Assembly (NCBI GenBank): GCA_900316975.1
Contig: ONFA01000001.1
Span: forward strand, 62,001 to 126,000
Length of the DNA stretch: 64,000 bases
DNA from: an uncultured Prevotellaceae bacterium
Lineage (GTDB): Bacteria; Bacteroidota; Bacteroidia; Bacteroidales; Bacteroidaceae
Direction: 5' to 3'
The notes under the pieces were generated by a model. It made no database searches. It was not told where the DNA came from and saw only the letters and a program-made list of their open reading frames with translations. The position numbers and the translations under genes are program-made. Positions 43,534 through 51,813 of the stretch are shown piece by piece (the first letter of the stretch is position 1; every line of letters starts with the position of its first letter).

Positions 43534-45150
43534 ATGAAAAAGATGTACTTGAACGAATTAGATAATTTCCACTTTGACCTTCCGAGTCGGGGAACAGCCC
43601 CACAGGTGGCTGTCCCTGCAGGAGGGTGGGGTGACGTGCCGCTGGTGGGCAGTGTGGAGGATGCTCCTCAGATAGGAAGCCTTTCTCCTGCCGTCACGGA
43701 ACTGTTCAAAGGGGTCATTGCCAAATACTTTGCGGAGGAAGACCCTCTCTGTCCTATCGGACATCTCCCCCATAATGGGGAGAACCATCCGGAGAGTTCC
43801 CTGACGACCAACAATCCAGAGGCTCTCCCTCCCCATTACGGGGGAGGGTTGGGGAGAGGGTCTGCCAATGGCTTTGGCATCGGCATTCCCGAAACAGAGA
43901 TTGTGAAGAATCTTCAGTATGAGGAGGCGGACACGCTCAATCAGGACGAGATTCGCAAGCAGTTCCCCATTCTCCATCAAAAGGTGAATGGTCACGACCT
44001 TGTGTGGTTCGACAACGGAGCCACCACCCAGAAACCTCTGCGGGTGATTGATGGTCTGAGCCACTTCTACAAGACCGACTACTCGAACATCCATCGTGGT
44101 GCACACACCTTGGCGGCTCGCTCGACCGACCAATATGAGGCGGCTCGTGAAAAGGTGGCACGGTTCATCAATGCCCCGTCGAAGGAAAACATTCTTTTCG
44201 TGCGTGGCACCACCGAAGGCATCAACCTTGTGGCGCAGACGTTCGGCAAGAAGTTTCTGGAAGAGGGCGACAACGTCATCGTCTCCACTCTCGACCACCA
44301 TGCCAATATTGTGCCGTGGCAGCAAATGTGCAAAGAGCAGAAGGCAGAACTGCGCGCCATCCCTATTGACAAGAATGGTGATCTCATCCTCAGCGAACTG
44401 GAGCGACTCATCACCCCACGGACAAAGTTCGTGAGTGTGGGGCATGTGAATAATACCTTTGGCACCATCAACGATGTGGAGAGCATCATCCGCACGGCCC
44501 ACCGCTACAATGTGCCCGTGCTCATCGATGGTGCACAGAGCATTGCGCACACCAAGGTGGATGTGCAGCGGCTCGACTGCGACTTCTTTGTCTTCTCCGG
44601 ACATAAGATATATGGTCCTTCGGGCATAGGCGCCGTTTATGGCAAAAAGGAATGGTTGGAACAATTACCCCCTTGGCAAGGAGGTGGCAATATGATTAAG
44701 GATGTGACCATCGAGCATACCGAGTTCAATGTGCCGCCAGCCCGTTTTGAGGCTGGCACGCCCAACATTGCCGATGCCATCGGCTTGGGCTACGCGCTCG
44801 ACTTCGTTCAGAGTGTAGGCATTCGTAACATCGAACGTCACGAACACGAACTGACCGAGTATGCTCGTCAACAAATCAGTCGCATCCCTGGCATCACTAT
44901 TATGGGTAATCCTAAAAAACGAGTGAGTGTCATCTCGCTCGACATTCCAGGCATCCCTGCCCCACAGGTGGGTCAGATGCTTGACAAAGAGGGGATTGCA
45001 GTGCGCGCTGGTCACCATTGTGCTCAGCCAGCCCTCCGAGCCCTCGGCTATGAAATGTCTGTGCGTCCAACCTTTGCGGTTTACAACACGAAAGAAGAGA
45101 TTGACCGTCTGGTCATCGCTCTCCAGAAAATCGTGTCAAATGGTGCATAG
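43534..45150 (+). CDS. SufS-like cysteine desulfurase, encapsulin cargo, with repeat insert
   Basis: 538 residues where plain SufS has about 405. The catalytic part begins near 140: VWFDNGATTQKPLRVI, NIHRGAHTLAARSTDQYE, SGHKIYGPSG with the PLP lysine and RAGHHCAQPALRALG with the persulfide cysteine. The N-terminal 135 residues are low in order (Pro/Gly-rich FDLPSRGTAPQVAVPAGG), like the targeting domains of Family 2 encapsulin cargo. Within it residues 69-110 are the translation of a palindromic element. It turns cysteine into alanine and enzyme persulfide. Last gene of the operon, followed by a terminator. Confidence 0.92.
   Translation: MKKMYLNELDNFHFDLPSRGTAPQVAVPAGGWGDVPLVGSVEDAPQIGSLSPAVTELFKGVIAKYFAEEDPLCPIGHLPHNGENHPESSLTTNNPEALPPHYGGGLGRGSANGFGIGIPETEIVKNLQYEEADTLNQDEIRKQFPILHQKVNGHDLVWFDNGATTQKPLRVIDGLSHFYKTDYSNIHRGAHTLAARSTDQYEAAREKVARFINAPSKENILFVRGTTEGINLVAQTFGKKFLEEGDNVIVSTLDHHANIVPWQQMCKEQKAELRAIPIDKNGDLILSELERLITPRTKFVSVGHVNNTFGTINDVESIIRTAHRYNVPVLIDGAQSIAHTKVDVQRLDCDFFVFSGHKIYGPSGIGAVYGKKEWLEQLPPWQGGGNMIKDVTIEHTEFNVPPARFEAGTPNIADAIGLGYALDFVQSVGIRNIERHEHELTEYARQQISRIPGITIMGNPKKRVSVISLDIPGIPAPQVGQMLDKEGIAVRAGHHCAQPALRALGYEMSVRPTFAVYNTKEEIDRLVIALQKIVSNGA
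43740..43863. repeat. palindromic element in the desulfurase targeting region
   Basis: AGACCCTCTCTGTCC to GGGGAGAGGGTCT, hairpins CCCCATAATGGGG and CCCCATTACGGGGG, core CCATCCGG at 43785-43792. In frame and stop-free over 42 codons. Confidence 0.88.
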
Positions 45151-45170
45151 CATGATGAAGTTTTTTGTCC

Positions 45171-45210
45171 GCCCCATGACTGTCTGTGAAGATAGCATGG
45201 GGCTTTTTTT
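45171..45210 (+). terminator. terminator of the sulfur operon
   Basis: GCCCCATG pairs with CATGGGGC, followed by seven T; 20 bases after the desulfurase stop. Confidence 0.85.
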
Positions 45211-45213
45211 GTC

Positions 45214-45759
45214 TCAATTCATTTTCTGAATGAGTTGCATCCCTCTTCGGATGGCTTCTTCATTCATGGGGATGAGTTTGTGGTGGCGTTCGGGCAGCGC
45301 TTTGTGGAGACCCTTCACCACGTCTTCCACGGTGGCGATGGGGCGTACCTTCAAGAAACCGCCGAGAACCAGCATATTGAACACCTTCGAGTTACCCGTG
45401 CGGGCAGCCTCTTCCATGGCATCGATACGATAGACGTTGATGTCATCGCGCTTAGGTGGCTGAATGATAGAATGTCCATCGTAGATGATAGTGCCACCGG
45501 GCTTCACTTGTGGCTCAAACTTCTCCAGCGAAGGTTGATTGAGCACGATGGCTGTATCGTAGGCACTGACGATTGGGGAGCTGACCACTTCGTCACTTAC
45601 GATGACAGTTACGTTGGCAGTACCACCGCGCTGTTCTGGACCGTATGCCGGCATCCAACTCACTTCTTTGCCTTCCATGATGCCAGCGTAGGCAAGAATC
45701 TTGCCCATCGAGAGGACGCCCTGTCCTCCAAAACCTGATATGATGATTTCTTCAGTCAT
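45214..45759 (-). CDS. 2-oxoacid:ferredoxin oxidoreductase, gamma subunit
   Basis: 181 residues from ATG 45759. SGFGGQGVLSMGKILAYA and GPEQRGGTANVTVIVS are the gamma-subunit marks. With the three upstream genes it forms the soluble enzyme that oxidises a 2-oxoacid with CoA and reduces ferredoxin, or the reverse. Annotations call this Bacteroidales set Vor (2-ketoisovalerate) or Kor (2-oxoglutarate); the substrate cannot be told here. Last gene of the run. Confidence 0.9.
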   Translation of the reverse strand: MTEEIIISGFGGQGVLSMGKILAYAGIMEGKEVSWMPAYGPEQRGGTANVTVIVSDEVVSSPIVSAYDTAIVLNQPSLEKFEPQVKPGGTIIYDGHSIIQPPKRDDINVYRIDAMEEAARTGNSKVFNMLVLGGFLKVRPIATVEDVVKGLHKALPERHHKLIPMNEEAIRRGMQLIQKMN

Positions 45760-45771
45760 AGTTGTAAACAA

Positions 45772-45860
45772 TTAGGAATGAGGAATTAGGAATGAGGAAT
45801 TGAATGTGAGACAATCCGAATGGCAAGTTTCCATTCCTAATTCCTCATTTCTAATTCCTA
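45772..45860. repeat. GAATTAGGAATGAGG-arm element with CCGAATGGC core
   Basis: Inverted arms of GGAATTAGGAATGAGG type flank CCGAATGGC (45816-45824), filling the gap between gamma and beta subunit genes. Confidence 0.8.
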
Positions 45861-45861
45861 A

Positions 45862-46629
45862 TTATTCTATCGTATTCTTCAAGTCTCCCAACGGATAATA
45901 GGGGAACATGTTATCCACCATCCACTGGTTGGCCTGTTCGGGAGTCATCTTCCAGCCAGAGGCACAGGTGGAGACAATTTCGACGAGGGAGGTGCCTCGC
46001 TTGTTCATCGAGTTCTCGAATGCCTGACGGATGGCCTTCTTCGCCTTACGGATGTTCGCCACCGTGTTGACTGCCTGACGGGTCACGTAGCAGGTGCCTT
46101 CGAGGTTCACAGCCAAGTCGGTGATGTGGAGTGGGTATCCGTGCAGGTCAGCCTGACGGCCGTAGGGGCAGGTGGCAGTCTTCATGCCCATCAGGGTGGT
46201 AGGTGCCATCTGGCCGCCTGTCATACCGTAGATGGCGTTGTTGATGAAAATCATGGCAATGTTTTCACCACGGTTCAAGGCATGGATAGTTTCACCCGTA
46301 CCGATACAAGCCATGTCGCCGTCGCCTTGGTAGGTGAAGACGAGTTTGTTGGGCCAGAGTCGCTTGACGGCTGATGCACAGGCAGGAGCACGTCCGTGAC
46401 TGGCTTCAATCCAATCGACATCCACATAGCGGTAGGCAAATACGGCACAGCCTACCGGACAGATGGCAATGGTGTCTTCCTCCATGCCCATCTCCTCGAT
46501 GATTTCAGCCACCAGTTTATGAACTACACCATGGCTGCAACCAGGGCAGTAGTGCATCGGCGTTTCGTTCATCAACGTCGGTTTGCCGTAGATTCTATTT
46601 TCGGGTATAATAAGTTCTTCGCGTGTCAT
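45862..46629 (-). CDS. 2-oxoacid:ferredoxin oxidoreductase, beta (TPP) subunit
   Basis: 255 residues. MHYCPGCSHGVVHKL near residue 25, GDGDMACIGTGETIHALNRG (thiamine diphosphate GDG motif) and NNAIYGMTGGQMAPTT define the TPP-binding subunit. It holds the cofactor that attacks the 2-oxoacid. Its ATG stands two bases after the GGGTCT end of the repeat at 46632. Confidence 0.93.
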   Translation of the reverse strand: MTREELIIPENRIYGKPTLMNETPMHYCPGCSHGVVHKLVAEIIEEMGMEEDTIAICPVGCAVFAYRYVDVDWIEASHGRAPACASAVKRLWPNKLVFTYQGDGDMACIGTGETIHALNRGENIAMIFINNAIYGMTGGQMAPTTLMGMKTATCPYGRQADLHGYPLHITDLAVNLEGTCYVTRQAVNTVANIRKAKKAIRQAFENSMNKRGTSLVEIVSTCASGWKMTPEQANQWMVDNMFPYYPLGDLKNTIE

Positions 46630-46631
46630 AA

Positions 46632-46802
46632 AGACCCCCCTCCCCGCTCCCCCAGTGAGGGGGAGAGTAGAATGTTAGTGGGGAGGATTCTACTTCTTAT
46701 TAATACTTTATCTTTTTTATCTTTACTATTCTCTTTCTCTTCTTTCCCTCTCTCCTCTTGGTAACTACTCCCTCCCTCACAGGGAGGGTGAGGGGAGGGT
46801 CT
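46632..46802. repeat. intercistronic palindromic element, AGACCC family (alpha/beta gap)
   Basis: 171 bp with a T/C-rich middle (TCTTTTTTATCTTT). The GGAGGGGGG-like purine run ends eight bases from the beta-subunit ATG; the other end is within a few bases of the alpha-subunit stop. Confidence 0.85.
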
Positions 46803-46805
46803 GTC

Positions 46806-47942
46806 TCACTTCATCCAATAGCCCTTCGGCCAATTATTACTCATTTTTTCGCGTGCCATGCGCTTGAAGTCCTCCACAATTTCCATCGGCGAGGACACCA
46901 TGCCGCCGGAGCGTCCAGAGTGGAACACGGTGGCTTGACCTTCGGTGGCAAGACGCACATCGTTAATCATCTGACCCTCACACTGTTCCACGCAGAGAAT
47001 GCTCTTGATGCGCTCGGAGAGTTGGCTGATGATTTTGTTGGGGAAAGGCCACAGGGTCTTGGGACGCAGCATGCCAATCTTCACACCTGCCTCGCGGAGC
47101 AAGTCGATGGCTTTCATGCTGATACGTGATGAGATTCCGTAAGCCACAATCAGGTATTCCGTGTCATCATCCACCTTGTACAGTTCATAATCCACCTCTT
47201 CAGCCTCCACTTGACGGTACTTGGCAGCCATCTTCTGGTTGCGCTCCTCCATCATGGCAGGGTCAAACTCCAAGGTGGACATGAAGTTATACTTTCTGTT
47301 CTTCAGTCCGATGCCGTTAGTCGCCCAAGGACACTGCTTCGCAATCTCCTCGTCGGTGCGGCGGGGACGATAGGGTGGAAGTTCCACCTTTTCCATCATC
47401 TGACCCAGCACACCGTCTGACAGCACGATGACAGGCATGCGCCACTTGAACGTCAGTTCGGCAGCCTTGCCCATGCAGTCGCACATCTCCTGCACACTGT
47501 TGGGCGCCAGCACGATGGTGTTGTAGTCACCGTTACCGCCGCCATACACCGCCTGGTAGTAGTCAGCCTGACCTGGTTGAATGGTGCCCAGACCAGGACC
47601 TCCACGACCCACGCTGACAATCACACCAGGCAGTTCGTTACCTGCCATGTAACTCAGTCCCTCCTGCATCAGCGCAATACCTGGTGACGAACTGGATGTG
47701 AACACCAATTTGCCCGTACAGCCTGCACCATACAGCATATTGATAGATGCCAACTCGCTCTCCGCCTGAAGCACCACCATGCCGGTCGTCTCCCAAGGCT
47801 TGTCAGCAGCGAGTGTCTCCAGCACTTCACTCTGGGGGGTGATAGGATAGCCAAAGAAACCGTCGTAGCCGTAGCGGATAGCGGCTTTGGCAATCACCTC
47901 ATTGCCTTTCAGCAATACAATGTCTTTGCTTGTGTTGTCCAT
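46806..47942 (-). CDS. 2-oxoacid:ferredoxin oxidoreductase, alpha subunit (VorB/KorA type)
   Basis: 378 residues from ATG 47942, two bases after the ferredoxin gene. DGFFGYPITPQSEVLE (about 26-41), GKLVFTSSSSPGIALMQEG and the C-terminal LRPKTLWPFPNKII and CVEQCEGQMINDVR blocks are typical. It forms the pyrimidine side of the TPP site and the CoA region with the beta subunit. Confidence 0.93.
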   Translation of the reverse strand: MDNTSKDIVLLKGNEVIAKAAIRYGYDGFFGYPITPQSEVLETLAADKPWETTGMVVLQAESELASINMLYGAGCTGKLVFTSSSSPGIALMQEGLSYMAGNELPGVIVSVGRGGPGLGTIQPGQADYYQAVYGGGNGDYNTIVLAPNSVQEMCDCMGKAAELTFKWRMPVIVLSDGVLGQMMEKVELPPYRPRRTDEEIAKQCPWATNGIGLKNRKYNFMSTLEFDPAMMEERNQKMAAKYRQVEAEEVDYELYKVDDDTEYLIVAYGISSRISMKAIDLLREAGVKIGMLRPKTLWPFPNKIISQLSERIKSILCVEQCEGQMINDVRLATEGQATVFHSGRSGGMVSSPMEIVEDFKRMAREKMSNNWPKGYWMK

Positions 47943-47944
47943 CT

Positions 47945-48172
47945 TTACTCCTCCTTTTTTCTGTAAACCGTGATGCACCCGTCAGGGCATACAATGGCAC
48001 AACTAGTGCAACCGTTGCATTGCTCCCAGTTCGTCTGCTCAGCATAATTGTAGCCCTTATGGTTGACGGTGCTGCTCAGTGTGACAAGATGTAATGGACA
48101 TGCTATCGTGCAGAGGTTACATCCTTTGCAACGTTCAATATCCACAACGATAGCGCCTCTCATTTTTGCCAT
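47945..48172 (-). CDS. 2 x [4Fe-4S] ferredoxin subunit of the oxidoreductase
   Basis: 75 residues with two CxxCxxCxxxCP clusters, CKGCNLCTIACP at about 15-26 and CNGCTSCAIVCP at about 52-63. It passes electrons from the TPP/FeS core to ferredoxin. Its ATG lies two bases from the repeat at 48175. Confidence 0.94.
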   Translation of the reverse strand: MAKMRGAIVVDIERCKGCNLCTIACPLHLVTLSSTVNHKGYNYAEQTNWEQCNGCTSCAIVCPDGCITVYRKKEE

Positions 48173-48174
48173 AT

Positions 48175-48375
48175 AGACCCCCTCCCCGCTCCCCCGGCGC
48201 GGGGGAGAGTAGAATGTTAGTGGGGAGGATTCTACTTCTTATTAATATTTATCTTTTTTACCTTTACTCTTTTTTGTCCTCTTATCCCTTTCCCTATTTC
48301 CTTTCCCTCCTCTTCTTCCCCTCTTTCCTCTTGGTAACCACTCCCTCCCTCACAGGGAGGGTGAGGGGAGGGTCT
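48175..48375. repeat. intercistronic palindromic element, AGACCC family (ferredoxin/TPR gap)
   Basis: 201 bp, the longest copy, with a GCCGGGGG-type left hairpin and a long pyrimidine-rich middle. Its AG makes the TAG stop of the TPR-like gene. Confidence 0.85.
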
Positions 48376-48553
48376 ATGGATTATACTGATCCTTATTGTA
48401 GAACTCCACGACACTCATTGTCATCTTCCTCAACTCCACAGCCTCCGAACTCGGGTTCAGTTTGATGGCCTCACCATACGAATCCAGACACACCTTCCAG
48501 TCCATCCTGGCGTATGCCTCCTTCCCCCTCGCTATCCATTCTTGTTCAGTCAT
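48374..48553 (-). CDS. small TPR-like protein upstream of the oxidoreductase genes
   Basis: 59 residues starting MTEQEWIARGKEAYARMDWK, then CLDSYGEAIKLNPSSEA, VELRKMTMSVVEFYNKDQY. W...A...A..D...A...Y..AI..NP fits a single tetratricopeptide-like pair of helices. Similar short proteins are, to my recollection, found at this spot in other Bacteroidales. Possibly an assembly or partner protein of the enzyme. The stop TAG overlaps the repeat end. Confidence 0.75.
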   Translation of the reverse strand: MTEQEWIARGKEAYARMDWKVCLDSYGEAIKLNPSSEAVELRKMTMSVVEFYNKDQYNP

Positions 48554-48555
48554 CT

Positions 48556-48688
48556 TGTAAAGTTTAGAGTTTAGTGTTTAGAGTTTAGAGAGGCTGACGC
48601 GGTCTTTCAACCTTGACCTTTACCTTGACTTTAACCTTAGCCTCTTCTCTTTGCCAGTGTGCCTTGCGGTTTTGCCGCATGGGTCTCC
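48556..48688. repeat. GTTTAGAGTTTAG array with remnant core
   Basis: GTTTAGAGTTTAGTGTTTAG, then AGGCTGACGCGG (the same inner sequence as the elements in the sulfur operon), an ACCTTGACCTTTACCTTGAC run and GCCGCATGGG. Confidence 0.55.
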
Positions 48689-48689
48689 C

Positions 48690-50366
48690 TCATCCCTCTG
48701 TCTTCTTCGCATCCTTCTCCCTAATTTCCACTCTTCTAATCTTGCCCGAATGAGTTTTCGGCAGTTCATCCACAAACTCCACCACACGAGGGTACTTATA
48801 AGGGGCAGTAGTCCTCTTCACATGGTCTTGCAACTCCTTCACCAAGTCCTCATTTGCCTTATCTTTCCATTCCTTGCCCAGCACAATCGTTGCCTTCACC
48901 ACCATGCCGCGAATATCATCTGGCACACCCGTGATGGCGCATTCGACCACAGCAGGGTGGGTCATCAGCGCACTCTCCACCTCGAACGGCCCAATCCTGT
49001 AGCCCGATGATTTGATCACATCATCTGCACGACCTACAAACCAGTAGTAACCATCCTCATCCTTATACGCCAAGTCGCCTGTGAAGTAGAATCCGTCGTG
49101 CCATCCCTTCTTCGTCTCCCCGTCATTATGATAGTATTCGCAACACAGACCGATAGGCTTTTTCGGACTCGTGCGGATGGCAATCTGTCCCTCTTCGCCC
49201 ACCTTGGCTTCCTTCCCTTCGGAAGTCAGCAGATGGATATCATATTGAGGCATCGGTTTACCCATCGACCCAGGTTTCGTCTTCATCCACGGGGTGGTGG
49301 CAATCAGACAAGTCGTCTCGCTCTGTCCGAAACCCTCCTTGATTTCCAGTCCTGTAATCTCTTTGAACTTATCAAACACCGCCGAGTTTAGCGCCTCGCC
49401 AGCCGTCGTCACATGCTCCAGCGAACTGAGGTCGAAACGGCTCAAGTCCTCGCGAATCATGAAGCGGTAAATCGTCGGAGGAGCACAGAAACTGGTGATG
49501 CGGTACTGTCCCACCTTCTCCAGAATATCGGCAGCGTGGAACTTCTCGTGGTCATACACAAACAATGTAGCCCCGGCAATCCACTGCCCATACATCTTAC
49601 CCCATGTAGCCTTTGCCCAACCCGTGTCAGCCACCGTCAGGTGCAAACTGCCCATGTGCAGGTTGTGCCAGAACGCCCCCGTGCCGATATGTCCCAATGG
49701 ATAAGTGTGGTCATGAATCGCCATCTTGGGCTGTCCGTTCGTGCCTGAAGTGAAGTACATGAGCAGGAAATCCGAAGATTTCGTCACACGCTCGCCCTTG
49801 TATTCCTGCGCCACCTTCACACCAGCCTTGAAGTCATCCCATCCTTCGGGCACCACAGGACCGATGCTGATGCGGTGCTTCAGTGCGGGAAACTCGGCAT
49901 GCGCCTCGTTCACGTGGCGCAAGATCTCCTCGTCGCCAGTGGCAATCAACGCTTTCACACCTGCGGCCTTCACGCGATACACAATGTCCTTCTTCGTCAG
50001 CAAAAACGATGCCGGAATCGCCACCGCACCAATCTTATGCAGTGCCAACATCGTGAACCAAAACTGGTAACGGCGTTTCATAATCAGCATCACAAAGTCA
50101 CCCTTCCCGATGCCCAATGAAAGCAGGTAACTTGCCACCTTGTTCGATTCGCGGCGGATGTCAGCAAAAGTGAATCGGCGTTCAATCCCCTTGTCGTTGC
50201 ACCATAGCAGCGCCAAGCGGTCGGGCGTCTCCTCTGCCCACACGTCCATCACGTCGTAGGCAAAATTGAAGTTTTCGGGAATCACAAATTCAAAGTTCTT
50301 CTCGAAATCTTCTTGAGAATTGAAGGTTGACTTTTTCAGGAACCTGTCAAGCATTGTGTTGGTCAT
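48690..50366 (-). CDS. AMP-binding acyl-CoA synthetase
   Basis: 558 residues from ATG 50366 (MTNTMLDRFLKK). ANL superfamily motifs: YFTSGTNGQPKMA (P-loop, about 201-213), GFGQSETT, FTGDLAYKDEDGY, GRADDVIKSSGYRIGP, and the C-terminal catalytic lysine in THSGKIRR. It activates a carboxylic acid to acyl-AMP and then acyl-CoA. Beside a CoA-dependent 2-oxoacid oxidoreductase, a branched-chain or aryl acid substrate is plausible. Confidence 0.92.
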   Translation of the reverse strand: MTNTMLDRFLKKSTFNSQEDFEKNFEFVIPENFNFAYDVMDVWAEETPDRLALLWCNDKGIERRFTFADIRRESNKVASYLLSLGIGKGDFVMLIMKRRYQFWFTMLALHKIGAVAIPASFLLTKKDIVYRVKAAGVKALIATGDEEILRHVNEAHAEFPALKHRISIGPVVPEGWDDFKAGVKVAQEYKGERVTKSSDFLLMYFTSGTNGQPKMAIHDHTYPLGHIGTGAFWHNLHMGSLHLTVADTGWAKATWGKMYGQWIAGATLFVYDHEKFHAADILEKVGQYRITSFCAPPTIYRFMIREDLSRFDLSSLEHVTTAGEALNSAVFDKFKEITGLEIKEGFGQSETTCLIATTPWMKTKPGSMGKPMPQYDIHLLTSEGKEAKVGEEGQIAIRTSPKKPIGLCCEYYHNDGETKKGWHDGFYFTGDLAYKDEDGYYWFVGRADDVIKSSGYRIGPFEVESALMTHPAVVECAITGVPDDIRGMVVKATIVLGKEWKDKANEDLVKELQDHVKRTTAPYKYPRVVEFVDELPKTHSGKIRRVEIREKDAKKTEG

Positions 50367-50433
50367 ATCTCTTTCTTTCTCTTTACTCCATGAAAAATGC
50401 ACACTCCACACAGGAGGTGCTGCTTTTCGAGTT

Positions 50434-50465
50434 CAAAATTACAGACAAATTGCGGTTTGAACAAA
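50434..50465 (-). promoter_or_regulatory. promoter of the acyl-CoA synthetase gene
   Basis: Minus strand TTTG at 50465-50462, 20 bases, TAATTTTG at 50441-50434. Confidence 0.6.
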
Positions 50466-50488
50466 TAAAAAACACATAAAAATGAGCA

Positions 50489-50519
50489 TTTTACACACAC
50501 TTTGACTTTGTGTGTAAAA
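50489..50519. promoter_or_regulatory. palindrome, candidate operator upstream of the acyl-CoA synthetase
   Basis: TTTTACACACA and TGTGTGTAAAA (11 bp perfect, 9-base centre), 25-55 bases upstream of the -33 box. Confidence 0.5.
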
Positions 50520-50684
50520 ATCACTCAAAAAAAATGCACACCCCTAAAAAAGATGTGCAAAAGTTGTGCTTTTTAGTGTTTAGAGTTTAGGGCTTAGGAT
50601 TTAGTGCGTGCCGTGGGCGCTATCTCGGAAGGGACTCCGAACTTGTTCGCCTGAACACCTATAAGGATCAATAATGAGTGAAGA

Positions 50685-50751
50685 AATACGGAGTAAATTT
50701 AGACCAGTAAATTAAAACTTGTCATTTACTCAAATAAATTTACTCCGTATT
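50685..50751. other. 17-bp perfect inverted repeat upstream of the K+ channel gene
   Basis: AATACGGAGTAAATTTA and TAAATTTACTCCGTATT with a 33-base loop, followed by a near-copy TTTACTCCGCATTTA. The 50520-50850 stretch has no gene. Confidence 0.65.
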
Positions 50752-50850
50752 TACTCCGCATTTACCTTCCAAGACTGTGCGAAGCACACAAAAAACTCCC
50801 TTCCTCCCAAAAAACTCCTAATTCCTAATTCCTAACTCCTAACTTTTCAC

Positions 50851-50858
50851 TATCTTTG
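50851..50858 (+). promoter_or_regulatory. -7 box right before the K+ channel start
   Basis: TATCTTTG ends four bases before the ATG, so the transcript would have almost no leader. Confidence 0.55.
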
Positions 50859-50862
50859 CCCC

Positions 50863-51690
50863 ATGAAAAGATTTTTTGCACTTCTCAAAGACAAACCGCG
50901 CCTCTACAACATCGTCTTCAACTCCGACACCAGAGCCGGTAAAATATTCGACATCGCCGTTATGGTGGCTATTGTGCTGAGCCTCCTTGTGGCATTCATC
51001 GAGACCAAGCCAGCCGTTATGGGGCGTTTCAAAGACGTGCTCACCATCCTCGAGTATGTCCTCACCTTCTTCTTCACCATCGAGTACATCCTCCGCCTCT
51101 ACTGCTCGCCACGCCCCAGAGACTATGCCTTCAGTTTCTTTGGCATCATCGACCTTGTGGCGACCCTCCCGCTCTATCTCTCCTTCATCCCCTGTCTTGC
51201 CTCCGCGCGCTACTTCTTCATCCTGCGTGTGTTCCGGCTCATCCGCATCTTCCGCGTGCTCAAACTCTTCTCCTTCATCAACGAAGGCTACCTCCTCCTT
51301 CAGAGCATCCGTCTGAGTCTCCGCAAGATACTCGTCTATTTCCTCTTTGTCCTCATCCTCGTCACCATCCTCGGCACCCTTATGTTCATCGTCGAAGGAG
51401 GACAGCCCGGCACACAGTTCACCGACATCATGACCAGCATCTACTGGGCAATCGTTACCCTCACCACCGTCGGCTATGGCGACATCACCCCCGTCACCAC
51501 CATCGGTCGCATCCTTTCTGGGCTCATCATGATCCTCGGCTACACCATCATCGCCGTCCCCACCGGCATCGTATCCGCCACCATGATTGACGAGACCAAG
51601 CGCAAGGGCAAAAACGGTCGCTGCCCCCGCTGCAACGAAAAAACCGACCTCAAAGCCAACTACTGCAAACACTGTGGCGAAAGATTATAA
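50863..51690 (+). CDS. voltage-gated-type potassium channel with C-terminal zinc ribbon
   Basis: 275 residues. Six membrane spans with S4-like RVFRLIRIFRVLKLF (Arg every third residue, about 120-134), pore loop and filter TTVGYGDI (about 200-207), then a cytoplasmic zinc ribbon CPRC...CKHCGE (about 252-273). Inner-membrane K+ channel related to Kv/KvAP. The zinc ribbon is an unusual but recurrent tail in bacterial members. The repeat at 51691 begins immediately after its stop. Confidence 0.92.
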   Translation: MKRFFALLKDKPRLYNIVFNSDTRAGKIFDIAVMVAIVLSLLVAFIETKPAVMGRFKDVLTILEYVLTFFFTIEYILRLYCSPRPRDYAFSFFGIIDLVATLPLYLSFIPCLASARYFFILRVFRLIRIFRVLKLFSFINEGYLLLQSIRLSLRKILVYFLFVLILVTILGTLMFIVEGGQPGTQFTDIMTSIYWAIVTLTTVGYGDITPVTTIGRILSGLIMILGYTIIAVPTGIVSATMIDETKRKGKNGRCPRCNEKTDLKANYCKHCGERL

Positions 51691-51813
51691 AGACCCTCTC
51701 TGTCCTGCGGACATCTCCCCCATAATGGGGAGAGCCATCCGGCTTGTCCGCCCATTGAAAACATCCAGTACGATCTCCCTCCCCATTATGGGGGAGGGCA
51801 GGGGAGAGGGTCT
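51691..51813. repeat. palindromic element supplying the start of the PPTase gene
   Basis: AGACCCTCTCTGTCC to GGGGAGAGGGTCT, hairpins CCCCATAATGGGG and CCCCATTATGGGGG, core GCCATCCGG at 51734-51742. Both candidate ATGs of the next gene lie in its hairpins. Confidence 0.85.

Noticed and set aside
45151-45213. AAGTTTTTT string after the desulfurase as another leader motif
   Set aside because: No start codon follows in the matching direction; it is simply next to the terminator.
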